NCBI GenBank assembly: GCA_023431345.1
Contig: JAEYWK010000153.1
Coordinates: forward strand, 1-64,000
DNA from: Pseudomonadota bacterium
GTDB taxonomy: Bacteria; Myxococcota_A; Polyangia; Polyangiales; Polyangiaceae
Direction: 5' to 3'
Length of the DNA stretch: 64,000 bases
Under the pieces are notes generated by a model, which saw nothing but the letters and a program-made list of their open reading frames with translations, made no database searches and was not told the DNA's origin. Below, piece after piece: positions 8,701 through 17,071 of this stretch. The number at the start of each line of letters is the position of its first letter. Position 1 is the stretch's first letter. The translations under genes and the position numbers were made by a program.

Positions 8701-9059
8701 GCATGGTGCGGGCGGTGAAGGTGCCCGCCGACTCGAGCGGCCGCTTCGTCGCCGGCACCGCCGGCTACATCGCGCCCGAGCAGGTGCTGGATCCGGTCGA
8801 GCTCGATCCGCGCTCCGACGTCTACGCGCTCGCCGCGACCATCTACAACGTGACCACCGGCCGCGCCTTCTTCGACGAGATCGACAACCCGCGCGATCGC
8901 ATCATCGCCCACATGCGCCGCGACCCGTTCGAGTCCGCCGAGCGGCTGCAAGGCTACCCGCCCGCCATCGCCAAGCTCTTGCGCGAAGCGACCGCCATCG
9001 ACCCCGCCGATCGCCCCACCCCGCTCGAGCTCGGGCGCGCCTTCGCCGACGGCCTCTGA
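5742..9059 (+). CDS. giant Ser/Thr protein kinase with C-terminal kinase domain
   Basis: 1105 aa from ATG 5742, chosen over a TTG 12 nt upstream because a G-rich ribosome-binding segment precedes it. Residues 1 to about 800 are Leu/Ala-rich, apparently all helical, and look like HEAT/ARM-type repeats (inference). The kinase domain occupies about 815-1090: Gly-rich loop GEGGIGSV, Lys in FVLKIPK, catalytic HRDIKPAN with Asp near 946, DFG near 984, APEQ, and DVYALAATIY. A Pro/Lys linker (PPPPPRTKKPEPQ) joins the parts. No membrane helix is seen, so it is probably cytosolic. Most bacterial kinases of this class have the kinase at the N-terminus; here it is last. An active kinase is expected, since all catalytic residues are present. 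Confidence 0.88.
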   Translation: MLSPRAEDALAVLMQALTERPELEGPVHERWRVRGGLGAASSEVTPELLAAADALGGSLSATARPGEDVGGLAGVFGAPAAPVLLLWCYANTWRRDIELEPILKLAAQQPELRERVAAIASGRVLEGPLLDALACAPLLGDGDALLLPQNSEARARLEILLWEAGASALEMPAVGRWLFSSPATFERLVHTPARGTLRGRVLAARCLEVCACGLPDTADPELVGRTLQVLQPLLLHPEPLVWIHAARALGRLTGKLEQMEGTLLDWVLGDSQVLRQRAMTAFASLPEARLKFLGGQLSALLESPTEAVWALGAAAAATPYLFFERRQLWDKLAKRILNGDGGAIAARALARGLSVIWRRGHQPHDIERPLLALREMAWAARPQSLDDSRRWIEVTAVTDAVERAERDPLDVELGLENLIRLAAQYDDEEADARAARFASSISTTFSEARRIALGTGRLRQRAAAMNALEGCARAFALKLWAPMLATRPAGHPFDQPDLEESWSQIARAPSEILDLVRERRQTGGEFDAELQLEALAVRLGGYALDACGEDGELGRGRGPTVYDTCQWLRKIEGLNDGSRELPAVLKSALSSLFWRLVDTTRGTALGEVDDVEWLGPFAAWWALVIDRPTTLLQLANALPMMAPGALQSCCDRAGTLRAAIASAAPEGAWGPAVAEALESLHAADTELSHALAGLARALASFAGAAGPRPKLEEMCLELVLAADRLQSALADPVKGLHPVHEQSAEDARSRSFADNAPRVATLVARAIRARETSLLDVWFAALGPIASALLEQAVGAAIKRTPPPPPRTKKPEPQLIQGYELVKAIGEGGIGSVWLVRKPGADRLFVLKIPKADALQTATDVEREGILTSFVEEARVLAGLYHPNVANIIDRGVAEGMPFLVLEYLIGADLKQYSQAKPMSLFELRQVVLESCAGLAALHGAGLVHRDIKPANIWLRLPLAGGQRFDPSKHRDPAHTQPLSSVVIDFGMVRAVKVPADSSGRFVAGTAGYIAPEQVLDPVELDPRSDVYALAATIYNVTTGRAFFDEIDNPRDRIIAHMRRDPFESAERLQGYPPAIAKLLREATAIDPADRPTPLELGRAFADGL

Positions 9060-9081
9060 AGCAGCGCACGACTCGTGACGG

Positions 9082-10023
9082 CTACTTGACCACGATCGGC
9101 TCGAAGCAGCGGATGTTGGTCTCGATCCGGAAGTTGGACTGGTTAGTGTGGCGCTCGGCGTGGAAGATGTCCATCTGATAGGCGCCCCCGGGCACGATGC
9201 CGAGCGCCGCCGCCTGCGCGTCGAAATCGATGGTGGCGGCGATGGGCAAATGCATGCCGCCGAGGTCGAGGGCGAGCTTGCCGTTCACGAAGATCCACAA
9301 ATCATCGTCGCCCCGGAAGGTGAATTTCTGGCCTGCGACGTAGGTGAACCTCACGTGCGCTTCGGTCGTGAAGTGAAAATTGTGTTGCTGGTTGGGCGTG
9401 TTGCCGAAGCCCATACCGTCGAGCGGGAAGAAGGCGTTCGAGTCGTAGACGAAGTTACCGCCGCCCGCGTCGGTGAGCTCGACCGGCACCGTGAAGGTTT
9501 GGTTGACGCCTTCCACGTCCCGGTACCACTGGTCGAAGCTGGCTTGATCCGTGATGACCTTATCGGGCATCCAGCCGTTCCACTCCGCGCACGAGTCGAA
9601 CGTGAGGTGCTCGAAGTCACCGGTGGTGACTCGCTTCTGGGTGCCGATGACCGACGCGAACACCGGCTTCGTATCAGGGCCGAGCTCGGCGGCGACGATG
9701 CCGCAACCGATGTCGTTCAAGCCGCTGTACGATTCGAAGTCTGGGTGGGTGTCCTCGAAGTCGCGCAGCGTCAGCTCGATGACGGAGGCGCACTTCTCCT
9801 CAGAGGGCATCGGGACCTCTCCGAGAACGGGGCCATTGCCGCCGCCGAGCGGAGGCTGAGACACGCTGCCGCTCCCGCCCGTGCTCCCCGGCTTGCCGCC
9901 ATTCCCGAAGTTGGGCCTCTGCTTCGAGTCCTCATCACCCGAGGCCGAGCAACCTGCCACCAGCACCGCCAGGATGACCAGCGCGATCGACGATCCAGCC
10001 TGACCCACCGACGAGCGGTCCAT
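9082..10023 (-). CDS. fibro-slime (PA14-like) domain lipoprotein
   Basis: 313 aa, ATG start. Signal peptide with lipobox LVAGC, then a Gly/Ser/Pro linker (residues about 28-65). The body matches the fibro-slime domain first seen in Dictyostelium slime and Fibrobacter surface proteins: 'LTLRDFEDTHPDFESY' near the start, 'FTFRGDDDLWIFVNGKLALD' with its DDD motif, 'LDLGGMH', and 'YQMDIFHAERHTNQSNFRIE' at the end. Such domains are PA14-like and thought to bind carbohydrate or mediate adhesion. It would sit in the outer membrane facing outward or into the periplasm. It stands alone, convergent with the giant kinase. Confidence 0.88.
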   Translation of the reverse strand: MDRSSVGQAGSSIALVILAVLVAGCSASGDEDSKQRPNFGNGGKPGSTGGSGSVSQPPLGGGNGPVLGEVPMPSEEKCASVIELTLRDFEDTHPDFESYSGLNDIGCGIVAAELGPDTKPVFASVIGTQKRVTTGDFEHLTFDSCAEWNGWMPDKVITDQASFDQWYRDVEGVNQTFTVPVELTDAGGGNFVYDSNAFFPLDGMGFGNTPNQQHNFHFTTEAHVRFTYVAGQKFTFRGDDDLWIFVNGKLALDLGGMHLPIAATIDFDAQAAALGIVPGGAYQMDIFHAERHTNQSNFRIETNIRCFEPIVVK

Positions 10024-10206
10024 ACCTTCAGAGCTAGCATGGAACCGATCCCCGTCAATAGCTCGCGCCGGCCGGGAACCGCCCGCACCAGCGATGACCA
10101 GGGCAGCGGCGGGCTCGATGAGCGGCTAGGCTCCGCCCGGCATGCTCACTGACCTTCGCTACGCGCGGCGCGAACCGCCGGCGCCCCTCGGGCGTGCGGT
10201 CTGCGC

Positions 10207-11784
10207 GTGACGCTGCGACCGTATCAACGCGAGGCCATCGACGCAGTGATCACCGCGCGCAAGGCCGGCGTCCGGCGCATGCTGGTGTGCTTGCCGACCG
10301 GAGCCGGCAAGACCGTGATCTTCTCGCACCTGGCCAGGCTCGCGCAGCGGCCGGTGTTGGTGCTGGCGCACCGCGAAGAGCTGCTCACGCAAGCTCGTGA
10401 CAAGCTGCGCGCCGCGCTGGACGAAGAGCGGGTCGTGGCCATCGAGCGCGGCGCGGAGCAGGCGCCGGCCGGCGCGAAGGTGGTCGTGTGCTCGATCCGT
10501 TCGCTTCACGAAGCGCGCCTGGCACGCCTCATGCGAGAGCGCGAGGCGGGCCTCGTCATCTACGACGAGTGCCACCACGCGGCCGCCGAAGACAACCTGC
10601 GAGTGCTGCGTCAAATCGGCGTCTTCGAGCCTACTTTCCGCGGCACCCTGCTCGGCTTCACCGCGACCACGACGCGCGGCGACGGCAAGGGTCTCGACGC
10701 GGTGTTCGAGCGCATCGTCTACAGCCGCTCGCTCGCAGAGCTGATCGACGACGGCTACCTCGCCCAGCTGCGCGGCTTCCGCATCGCGACCGGCGCCGAC
10801 CTGACGCGCCTCACGGCCGGAGGCGCGGACTTTCGCGAAGACGAGCTGAGCGAAGCGGTCGACATCGAAGAGCGCAACGCGCTCGTCGCTCGCTCGATCC
10901 AGGAGCTGGCGCGCGACCGGCGCACGATCGCCTTTTGCGTCACCGTGAACCACGCCCGGCATCTCGCCCACTCGCTGAACGCGCTCGGCGTGGTCGCCGG
11001 AGTCGTGCACGGAGCGATGCCGAGCGACGCGCGTCGCCGAGCGCTCGCCGACTTCCGCGACGGCAAGCTGCAGGTCATGTGTAACGTCGCCGTCTTGACC
11101 GAGGGCTTCGACGATCCGGGCGTCTCGTGCGTGGCGATGGCTCGCCCCACGCGCTCGGAGGGTCTGTACGCGCAGTGCGTCGGGCGCGGGGCTCGCCTCT
11201 TCCCCGACAAGCGAGATTGCTTGATCCTCGACTTCGTCGACGCCTCTGCGCTCAGCTTGTGCGGGCTACCGTCGCTGTTCGGGGCCCCGGAGCAGCTCGA
11301 TTTGCGCGGGGAAGACGCGAGTCACGCGCGGCGGGTTTGGCAGAAGATCCTGTTCGATCATCCCGGCTTCGAGCTGGAAGCGGGCACCTTCACGCTGCCG
11401 GAGATCCAAGAGCGCGCGGAGAGCTTCGACCCGCTGACGCTCCAAACCCACGCGCAAGTGCGGGCCATCTCGGGCAACGCCTGGTTTTCGCTCGGCCGTC
11501 ACGGCGTGGGTATCCACTTCGAGCGCTTCCCGGGTCGAGCGATCGAGGTCACGGTGCTGGCTCGCGCGGCGCGCGGCAAGCGCTGGGAAGTCACCTTCGA
11601 CGCGCGGGTGAAGGAGCGCTTCTCGACCCTGGAGGCGGCGGTGGAGGCCGTCGATTACGAGATCGCGCGGCTGGGACCAGGCGCTCGTGCGTCCGCGTCA
11701 CCTCACGCCGCGTGGCGCCCGAGCCGGGCCGAAGCGCTGCGGCTGGCCACCTTTCAGCGCGTGTGCGGTCGCTCGCCGACCTGA
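10207..11784 (+). CDS. superfamily 2 DEAD/DEAH-type helicase
   Basis: 525 aa, GTG start. SF2 helicase motifs in order: Q-like RPYQREAID, Walker A PTGAGKT (30-36), motif Ia VLVLAHREEL, motif II DECH (120-123), motif III GFTATTTRGD, and C-terminal motifs 'VMCNVAVLTEGFDDPGVSC' and 'QCVGRGARLFPDK'. This layout resembles the RadD/Irc3/SSL2-like group that acts on DNA or RNA. The roughly 150 residues after the helicase core are not recognised. It is convergent with the family B polymerase; only 10 nt separate the two stop codons. Confidence 0.9.
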   Translation: MTLRPYQREAIDAVITARKAGVRRMLVCLPTGAGKTVIFSHLARLAQRPVLVLAHREELLTQARDKLRAALDEERVVAIERGAEQAPAGAKVVVCSIRSLHEARLARLMREREAGLVIYDECHHAAAEDNLRVLRQIGVFEPTFRGTLLGFTATTTRGDGKGLDAVFERIVYSRSLAELIDDGYLAQLRGFRIATGADLTRLTAGGADFREDELSEAVDIEERNALVARSIQELARDRRTIAFCVTVNHARHLAHSLNALGVVAGVVHGAMPSDARRRALADFRDGKLQVMCNVAVLTEGFDDPGVSCVAMARPTRSEGLYAQCVGRGARLFPDKRDCLILDFVDASALSLCGLPSLFGAPEQLDLRGEDASHARRVWQKILFDHPGFELEAGTFTLPEIQERAESFDPLTLQTHAQVRAISGNAWFSLGRHGVGIHFERFPGRAIEVTVLARAARGKRWEVTFDARVKERFSTLEAAVEAVDYEIARLGPGARASASPHAAWRPSRAEALRLATFQRVCGRSPT

Positions 11785-11794
11785 ACGACGCGCG

Positions 11795-14239
11795 TCAAGG
11801 AGCCTGCAAGCGGGTGAGCGCAGGCCGGCCCTTCTCGAGCGGGTGCGTAAACAGGGCCGGGCGATCCGGATCGGCCACAATCGCCTCGAAATCCTCGGGA
11901 AGGAGGCCGCGCGCCAAGCGACTCGCGAAGTTGTCGCGCAGCTGCTTGACGTAGTGCTCGACGTCGTAGTCGCGCGCGTCGACGGGCGTGGCAAGGGCGC
12001 CGTCGACGTCGAGCTCGCCGCTCTCGTCGAGCTCCGCGTCGACCCACAGACCCGCGCGCCCGCGCGTTCGACGATACACGCACACCCGCTCGCCGGGCGT
12101 CCAGTGCTCACGGCCCGCCGCGAGCATGGCCTCGTACGGCAGCTCTTGCCGCTCTTCGCGCGCCACGAGGTACTCCGCCGGCGTCTTGGTGAGCCGTACG
12201 CGCGACGACACCTCGAACGTCGGCAGGGCCCGCTGGCGCAGCGCGGTGACGCTCTGCACGTACACCCGCCGCACACCCGGCAAATCGCCGCGCAGCAAAT
12301 GCTCGAGCGCGCGGCGCAAGAAGCCTTCACCGAACGGCTCGGCGCGGCTCGAGCGAAACGCCACCCCGCGTAGCACCAGCGCGCCGTCGTAGCCCAGGAG
12401 CGCGTAGTTCTTGGGTTCGTGCGAGAGCATGGCCGCGTAGCGCCCCTCGAATTGCAGGTCCACGAGCGGCGGCAGCAGCGCCCGCACCTCGGCCACGATG
12501 CGGCGTTCATCCGCTTCGGTAGCGCCGGCCGGCGCCGCAAAATACACGCCGTCGGTGTCGGCCTCGAGCAGCTCCACCCCGCGCGCCGCGAGCTCGCGGC
12601 ACATCAGCTGAAGCAGCTCGCGACCACGCCGGGTCACTTCGTTGGCGGCGTGCACATCGGCGAAGCGGGTCAGGCCGACGGCGCCCAAGTAGCCGTAAGC
12701 GGAGTTGACGACCAGCTTGATGGCAGCTGACTCCGCCTCTCGCTGGAAACGCTCGGCGGAGCCTGGGGCCGCGGCGCGCCCCTCCGCCTTGGCTTTCAAG
12801 CGACGGTCGACCAAGCGGTCGACGACGGCCAGAAAGACGCCGAGCTCATCGCGCGCGGGGCCGATGCGGTACTGACGCATCAGCGACGGGTACAGGCTCG
12901 CGACGTCTGCCTTCACGATCTGCGTCGCGACGCCCGAAGCGAACAAGTAGAGGGCCGCGCCTTGATGAGCGGTTCCGTCGGACGCTGCGTGCGCGGGCAA
13001 CGCCACGCCTTCGCGCAGGTAGGCGCGCACGAGCAGCGGGTCGATGATGCCGGTCGCCGCGCCCGCGTCCGCGAGGCGCTCGTAGCGACGCGGCACCATT
13101 TGGCTGAGGGCGAAAGAGGCTCCGCCCAAGAGCCGCGCGACGCCGGCCGCTTCGTTGACGTCGTCTTTCGCGTAGTGGCGCACCCGCTCCGGCTCGCTGA
13201 GAAAGGTGGCGTAGACGCGGCGCCCCGCGATGTAGGTCCGCTCCTCGCTGGCCAGCCCGAGGTGCCGCGCGACGGCCTTCAGGCCATGGCCCGGCAAATC
13301 ACGGGCCGAAAAGTCGTGCCGGCGCACCGCGTCCATCGAGTCGAGCAGCTCGCGGCCCGGCACCGTGTAGCGCGCACGCCGCAAGCGCTCGAGCCAAGCC
13401 GCGCCGGGTTGGCCGAGCCGGGCCCCACGCGACGCCGGCCGCAGGCGGAAGTCGACGGGCGCGGGGCGACCCAGCTGCAGGCGCGTTCGAAGCCGCTCCG
13501 CGCGGCGCATCAAGAAGGGGAGGTCGAAGCCGTGCAGGTTGTGGTTCTCAATCACATCCGGATCGAGCTCACGCACGCGCGCGGCGAGCCGAGCGATCAG
13601 GTCTGCCTCGGAGGCGTCGTCGTCCGCCGCGGATTCGAGGGTCTCCGTACTGCCGTCGGGGGCGCGCACCGCCACCAAGAACACGCGGTCGATGTCGGGA
13701 TCGAGGCCGGTCGTCTCCAAGTCGAGCTGCAAGCGGCGCACGTCGTCGGCGCCCAGCCCCTTGAAGTAGGTGCGACCGCTGGCCATCAGGTACTGCTCCT
13801 CGGGCGGCAGCACCAGCACCTGGTCGTCGCCCAAATCCCGAAAGCGCTCGATGCGGCCGGCCAAACGCCCGCGCGCTCCCCGCAGCACGTCGCGCTGCAG
13901 CTGGCGCAAGTCAGCGCCCCGCACCAGGTAACGCAGCCCCGCGTTTCCGCGCAGCTCTTCGTAGGTCACGCAGCCGCCCTGCCCGCGCCCCGAATGCGGC
14001 ACGAGCCGCGCCCCCAAATGCTCGAGATCGGTCAAGGAGGCGAGCAGCAGCCACGGCTCGAAGCGCGCGCTCTCGCAGCTCAGCGTCAGGCTGCTCGGCT
14101 CGCGCCGCCAAATCAGAGCCCGCCCGTCGGTCTCCGCCCACACCGAGACGATGCCCGGCGTGTCGTCCCAGCCATGCAGCCATTGCTCTTCGGTCACCGT
14201 CACGGGGCGGCCGAACCGTAGCCCAGCAACCCGCCTCAC
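11795..14239 (-). CDS. family B DNA polymerase with 3'-5' exonuclease
   Basis: 814 aa, GTG start. Exonuclease motifs are intact: Exo I D173-x-E175 (LDLETTGLD), Exo II N232...D239 (NHNLHGFDLPF), Exo III Y356...D360 (YAKDD). Polymerase motif A is DVASLYPSLM (D445), motif B KLVVNSAYGYLG (508-519), motif C D561-T-D563 (EADTDGVYF). All metal-binding residues are present, so both proofreading and synthesis are expected. The DTDG form of motif C and the NSAYGYLG form of motif B resemble archaeal PolB more than E. coli Pol II, which reads DTDS. The length is close to that of Pol II. A repair or translesion role is likely; a replicative role is not. Confidence 0.92.
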   Translation of the reverse strand: MRRVAGLRFGRPVTVTEEQWLHGWDDTPGIVSVWAETDGRALIWRREPSSLTLSCESARFEPWLLLASLTDLEHLGARLVPHSGRGQGGCVTYEELRGNAGLRYLVRGADLRQLQRDVLRGARGRLAGRIERFRDLGDDQVLVLPPEEQYLMASGRTYFKGLGADDVRRLQLDLETTGLDPDIDRVFLVAVRAPDGSTETLESAADDDASEADLIARLAARVRELDPDVIENHNLHGFDLPFLMRRAERLRTRLQLGRPAPVDFRLRPASRGARLGQPGAAWLERLRRARYTVPGRELLDSMDAVRRHDFSARDLPGHGLKAVARHLGLASEERTYIAGRRVYATFLSEPERVRHYAKDDVNEAAGVARLLGGASFALSQMVPRRYERLADAGAATGIIDPLLVRAYLREGVALPAHAASDGTAHQGAALYLFASGVATQIVKADVASLYPSLMRQYRIGPARDELGVFLAVVDRLVDRRLKAKAEGRAAAPGSAERFQREAESAAIKLVVNSAYGYLGAVGLTRFADVHAANEVTRRGRELLQLMCRELAARGVELLEADTDGVYFAAPAGATEADERRIVAEVRALLPPLVDLQFEGRYAAMLSHEPKNYALLGYDGALVLRGVAFRSSRAEPFGEGFLRRALEHLLRGDLPGVRRVYVQSVTALRQRALPTFEVSSRVRLTKTPAEYLVAREERQELPYEAMLAAGREHWTPGERVCVYRRTRGRAGLWVDAELDESGELDVDGALATPVDARDYDVEHYVKQLRDNFASRLARGLLPEDFEAIVADPDRPALFTHPLEKGRPALTRLQAP

Positions 14240-14303
14240 GCCCGTCAGGCCCGCGAGCAGCGAACTTGGGTAGTCGTCGCTCCTCGCGGGCTCCCGAGGG
14301 CGG

Positions 14304-15155
14304 TCAGCGCTCGACGATCACCTCGAGGTACTCGCCCGGCACCGCTACGCCGCGCGTCTGCCGCGCGTCTTTGTGCTGCGCGATCAGCTCGCGGATGTCG
14401 CGAGCCAAGAGCTCGCCGCGCTCGTCGCCGAGGGCCGCGAACGCTTTGTGCGTCGGCCCATAGAAGCGACGGAACACGTCGACGAAGTGGTCCGCCGATT
14501 CGTAGCGGAACACGAAGTCACGCCGGCGCACCGTCACCTCGGCGGCGTCGGCGAACAGCTGGCGAACGCGAGCCTCGTTACCCCAGTACACCGGCGAGGC
14601 GACGCCAGCCGGTGGTGGCACGTGCTTACCGACCGTGACCAACAGCTTGCCGATGAAGCCCTCGGGGGTCCAGCTCGCCAGCGCGATCTTGCCGCCGCGC
14701 TTCACCACCCGCGAAAGCTCGCTCGCAGCGCGCTCCTGATCCGGAGCGAACATCACCCCGAAGGTGGACAGCACGAAGTCGAACGACTCCGCCGGGAACG
14801 GCAAGGCCTCCGCGTCACCCTCGACGAATTCGATGCTCAGCCGCTCGGCGGCGGCGCGCGCTCGCGCCTTCGCCAGCAACGAGGGGACGTAGTCGAGCCC
14901 GACCACCGAGCAGAAGCGCCGGGCTGCCGCGAGCGAGGCGTTGCCGTTGCCGCAGGCCACGTCGAGCACCTTGGCGCCGCTGAACACCTCCGCGGCCTCG
15001 CACAGCGTCTCTCCGACGATTTGCAGCGTGGTGCCTACGACCGCGAAGTCGCCCGAGGCCCAGGTCTGCTGCTGCTTGGCCTTTACCGCCGCCAAGTCCA
15101 CCCCAATCAAGGGGACACGTCGCGAGCTCGGTTGCAGATCAATCGTCGATGTCAT
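14304..15155 (-). CDS. class I SAM-dependent methyltransferase (UbiE/Methyltransf_11-like)
   Basis: 283 aa. I chose the ATG at 15155 because AGGGAGAG precedes it by 3-4 nt; an in-frame start 15 codons upstream lacks such a site. Motif I is VLDVACGNGNAS, motif II GLDYVPSLLAKA, post-motifs 'EGDAEALPFPAESFDFVLST' and 'VVKRGGKIALASWTPEGF'. This is a cytosolic small-molecule methyltransferase; substrate unknown. It is transcribed away from an AraC-type regulator 170 bp off, which probably controls it. A weak -10 (TACAAC) lies at 15210-15205 on this strand. Confidence 0.88.
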   Translation of the reverse strand: MTSTIDLQPSSRRVPLIGVDLAAVKAKQQQTWASGDFAVVGTTLQIVGETLCEAAEVFSGAKVLDVACGNGNASLAAARRFCSVVGLDYVPSLLAKARARAAAERLSIEFVEGDAEALPFPAESFDFVLSTFGVMFAPDQERAASELSRVVKRGGKIALASWTPEGFIGKLLVTVGKHVPPPAGVASPVYWGNEARVRQLFADAAEVTVRRRDFVFRYESADHFVDVFRRFYGPTHKAFAALGDERGELLARDIRELIAQHKDARQTRGVAVPGEYLEVIVER

Positions 15156-15215
15156 GGACTCTCCCTGTTCCGCGGCGACGACCCAGTGCGCCGCCGTCAA
15201 AAACGTTGTAGGTAG

Positions 15216-15265
15216 TCGGCTCTGTTTCGAAAATGATTCGGCGTAGGTTGGTCATGACTCGGCGT
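15216..15265. promoter_or_regulatory. direct TCGGC repeats at about 21-bp spacing in divergent AraC/methyltransferase promoter
   Basis: TCGGC occurs at 15216 and, as TCGGCGT, at 15238 and 15259; the last two are exactly 21 bp apart. AraC-family proteins usually bind two half-sites on one face of the helix with about 21-bp spacing, so these are candidate half-sites for the regulator encoded from 15325. The motif is short and GC-rich, so chance is possible. Confidence 0.35.
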
Positions 15266-15324
15266 CGGCGGCTCCCTGTCGGGCGCACTCCGCGTCCGGG
15301 GCGGTTGATTGCGGGTCCGGACAG

Positions 15325-16317
15325 GTGCCCGTGCTGATCGATCCGCTCTCCGACGTGCTGCGCGCGGTGCGCCTCACCGGCGCGATCTTCTTCGCGGTCG
15401 ACTGCTCGCCGCCTTGGGTCGCGGAGACGCCGTCTGGGCGAGAGGTGGGGCCCTACCTACTTCCGGGCATCGACCACGTGATCGAGTATCACGTGATCAC
15501 CTCGGGGTCGTGCTGGGGCGGTCTGATCGACGAGCCCGCGCTTCAGCTCGGCCCCGGCGACATCATCGTGTTCCCGCAAGGCGATGGGCACGTGCTCTCG
15601 AGCGCCCCCGGCATGCGCGGCACGCCCGATTTTGCGAACTTTCGCGCCGCCCATGGCGGGCGCCTCCCCCTCACCATGAGCATCAACGGCGGCGGCGAGG
15701 CGCGCACCAACCTGATTTGCGGCTTTCTCGGCTGTGACGCCAAGCCGTTCAACCCGCTGTTGGCCGTGCTGCCGCGCATGATCCACCTGCGCGCTGGCGA
15801 CGAGAGCGAGCCCTTGCGGCGCATGGTCGAGCTGGCGGTGGCCGAGTCCACCTCGCCGCGCCCCGGCAGCGATTGCGTGCTCTCCCACCTGAGCGAGCTG
15901 CTCTTCGTCGAGGTGGTGCGCCGCTACGTCGCCTCGCTCCCCCCCGAGCAAACCGGCTGGTTCGCAGGCCTGCGCGATCCGCACGTGGGGCGAGCGCTGC
16001 AGAAGCTGCACGAGAGCCCGAGCCACGCCTGGACGCTCGAAGAGCTGGCCAAGCAAGTAGGGCTGTCGCGCTCGACGCTGGCCGAGCGCTTCAATCACCT
16101 GGTCGGGGTGCCGCCCATTCAATACCTGGCGAAATGGCGCATCCAATTGGCCGCTTCGCTGCTGCGCTCGACCAAGTCCAGCTTGGCCGAGATCGCAGAG
16201 CGCGTAGGCTACGGCTCGGAGGCCGCGCTGAGCCACGCTTTCAAGCGTCAGGTCGGGGTGGCTCCCGCGGTCTACCGCCGTGGCGACCAGAAGAGCACCG
16301 AGCGCGCCGCAGTCTAG
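15325..16317 (+). CDS. AraC family transcriptional regulator with cupin-type N-terminal domain
   Basis: 330 aa, GTG start. Residues about 10-215 match the cupin-like sensory domain of the AraC subgroup (AraC_binding/cupin_6): 'FFAVDCSPPW', 'EYHVITSGSCWGGL', 'LGPGDIIVFPQGDGHVLSS', and 'LICGFLGCDAKPFNPLLAVLP'. Residues about 220-325 hold the two helix-turn-helix units of AraC proteins ('WTLEELAKQVGLSRSTLAERF', split: WTLEELAKQVGLS / RSTLAERF; then 'LAEIAERVGYGSEAALSHAF'), ending with the typical PAVYRR. Its divergent partner is a methyltransferase, its likely target. The inducer is unknown. Confidence 0.9.
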   Translation: MPVLIDPLSDVLRAVRLTGAIFFAVDCSPPWVAETPSGREVGPYLLPGIDHVIEYHVITSGSCWGGLIDEPALQLGPGDIIVFPQGDGHVLSSAPGMRGTPDFANFRAAHGGRLPLTMSINGGGEARTNLICGFLGCDAKPFNPLLAVLPRMIHLRAGDESEPLRRMVELAVAESTSPRPGSDCVLSHLSELLFVEVVRRYVASLPPEQTGWFAGLRDPHVGRALQKLHESPSHAWTLEELAKQVGLSRSTLAERFNHLVGVPPIQYLAKWRIQLAASLLRSTKSSLAEIAERVGYGSEAALSHAFKRQVGVAPAVYRRGDQKSTERAAV

Positions 16318-16339
16318 GGCGCGCTCGCGGGCTATCGAC

Positions 16340-16924
16340 TCATCCGTTCGCGGTTTCTTGGTTGGGGGGCGCTTCGCGCGCCAGCTCGCGCTCGATGGCC
16401 GACACCAAGATGTCTTCGCTCGGCGCCACGTCGGGGGCGAAGCGCGCCACCACGTTGCCCTGGCGATCGATCAGGAACTTTTCGAAGTTCCACAGCACGT
16501 CGCTCGGCAGACCAGGGTCGATGCCGTGCTTGGCGAGGTTCGCGCGAAAGTCCGTGCCGGGCAGCTTGGTCGCGCTCGGAATGGCCTCCGTGAGCGCGGC
16601 GTAGAGCGGGTGCTGCCCCGGGCCTTTCACGACCAGCTTCGAGAACATCGGGAACGTCACGTCGTACTTCGTCGAGCAGAACTCGGCGATCTCGGCCTCG
16701 GTGCCGGGCTCTTGCGCGCCGAACTCGTTCGCGGGAAAGCCCAAGATCGCGAGGCCACGGTCGCGGTACTTGCGGTACAGCGCCTCGAGGCCTTCGTACT
16801 GCGGCGTGAGGCCGCACTGGGAGGCGACGTTCACGACCAGCCGCACCTTGCCCGCATGGTCGGCGAGGCTAGCAGGGCTGCCGGTGATGGTTTGGACGGG
16901 GATGGTTTCGAGCGGAGTAGGCAC
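16340..16924 (-). CDS. glutathione peroxidase-family thiol peroxidase
   Basis: 194 aa from GTG 16924; an upstream in-frame start would add 18 Arg-rich residues not typical of the family. The peroxidatic Cys is C37 in NVASQCGLTPQY (Cys, not selenocysteine). The Gln of 'GFPANEFGAQEPG' and the Trp of 'DVLWNFEKFLID' complete the catalytic set. A second Cys in EFCSTKYDVTFPMF sits where the resolving Cys lies in thioredoxin-dependent members, so reduction by thioredoxin rather than glutathione is likely. It detoxifies hydroperoxides in the cytosol. It stands alone; 16925-17071 upstream shows no other gene. Confidence 0.92.
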   Translation of the reverse strand: MPTPLETIPVQTITGSPASLADHAGKVRLVVNVASQCGLTPQYEGLEALYRKYRDRGLAILGFPANEFGAQEPGTEAEIAEFCSTKYDVTFPMFSKLVVKGPGQHPLYAALTEAIPSATKLPGTDFRANLAKHGIDPGLPSDVLWNFEKFLIDRQGNVVARFAPDVAPSEDILVSAIERELAREAPPNQETANG

Positions 16925-17071
16925 GGCCGCATTCGTTGAGCGGCGCCGGCGCCGCGACAAGCCGCACGGATGCCTCACGCGAAGCGCCCGGACAATTTGG
17001 CTGTATCACTCGCCCTCGTTGACAAACAATGTCAGCTCCAGGCTCGAGAAGGCGCCCCGGCGACGCGAAAG

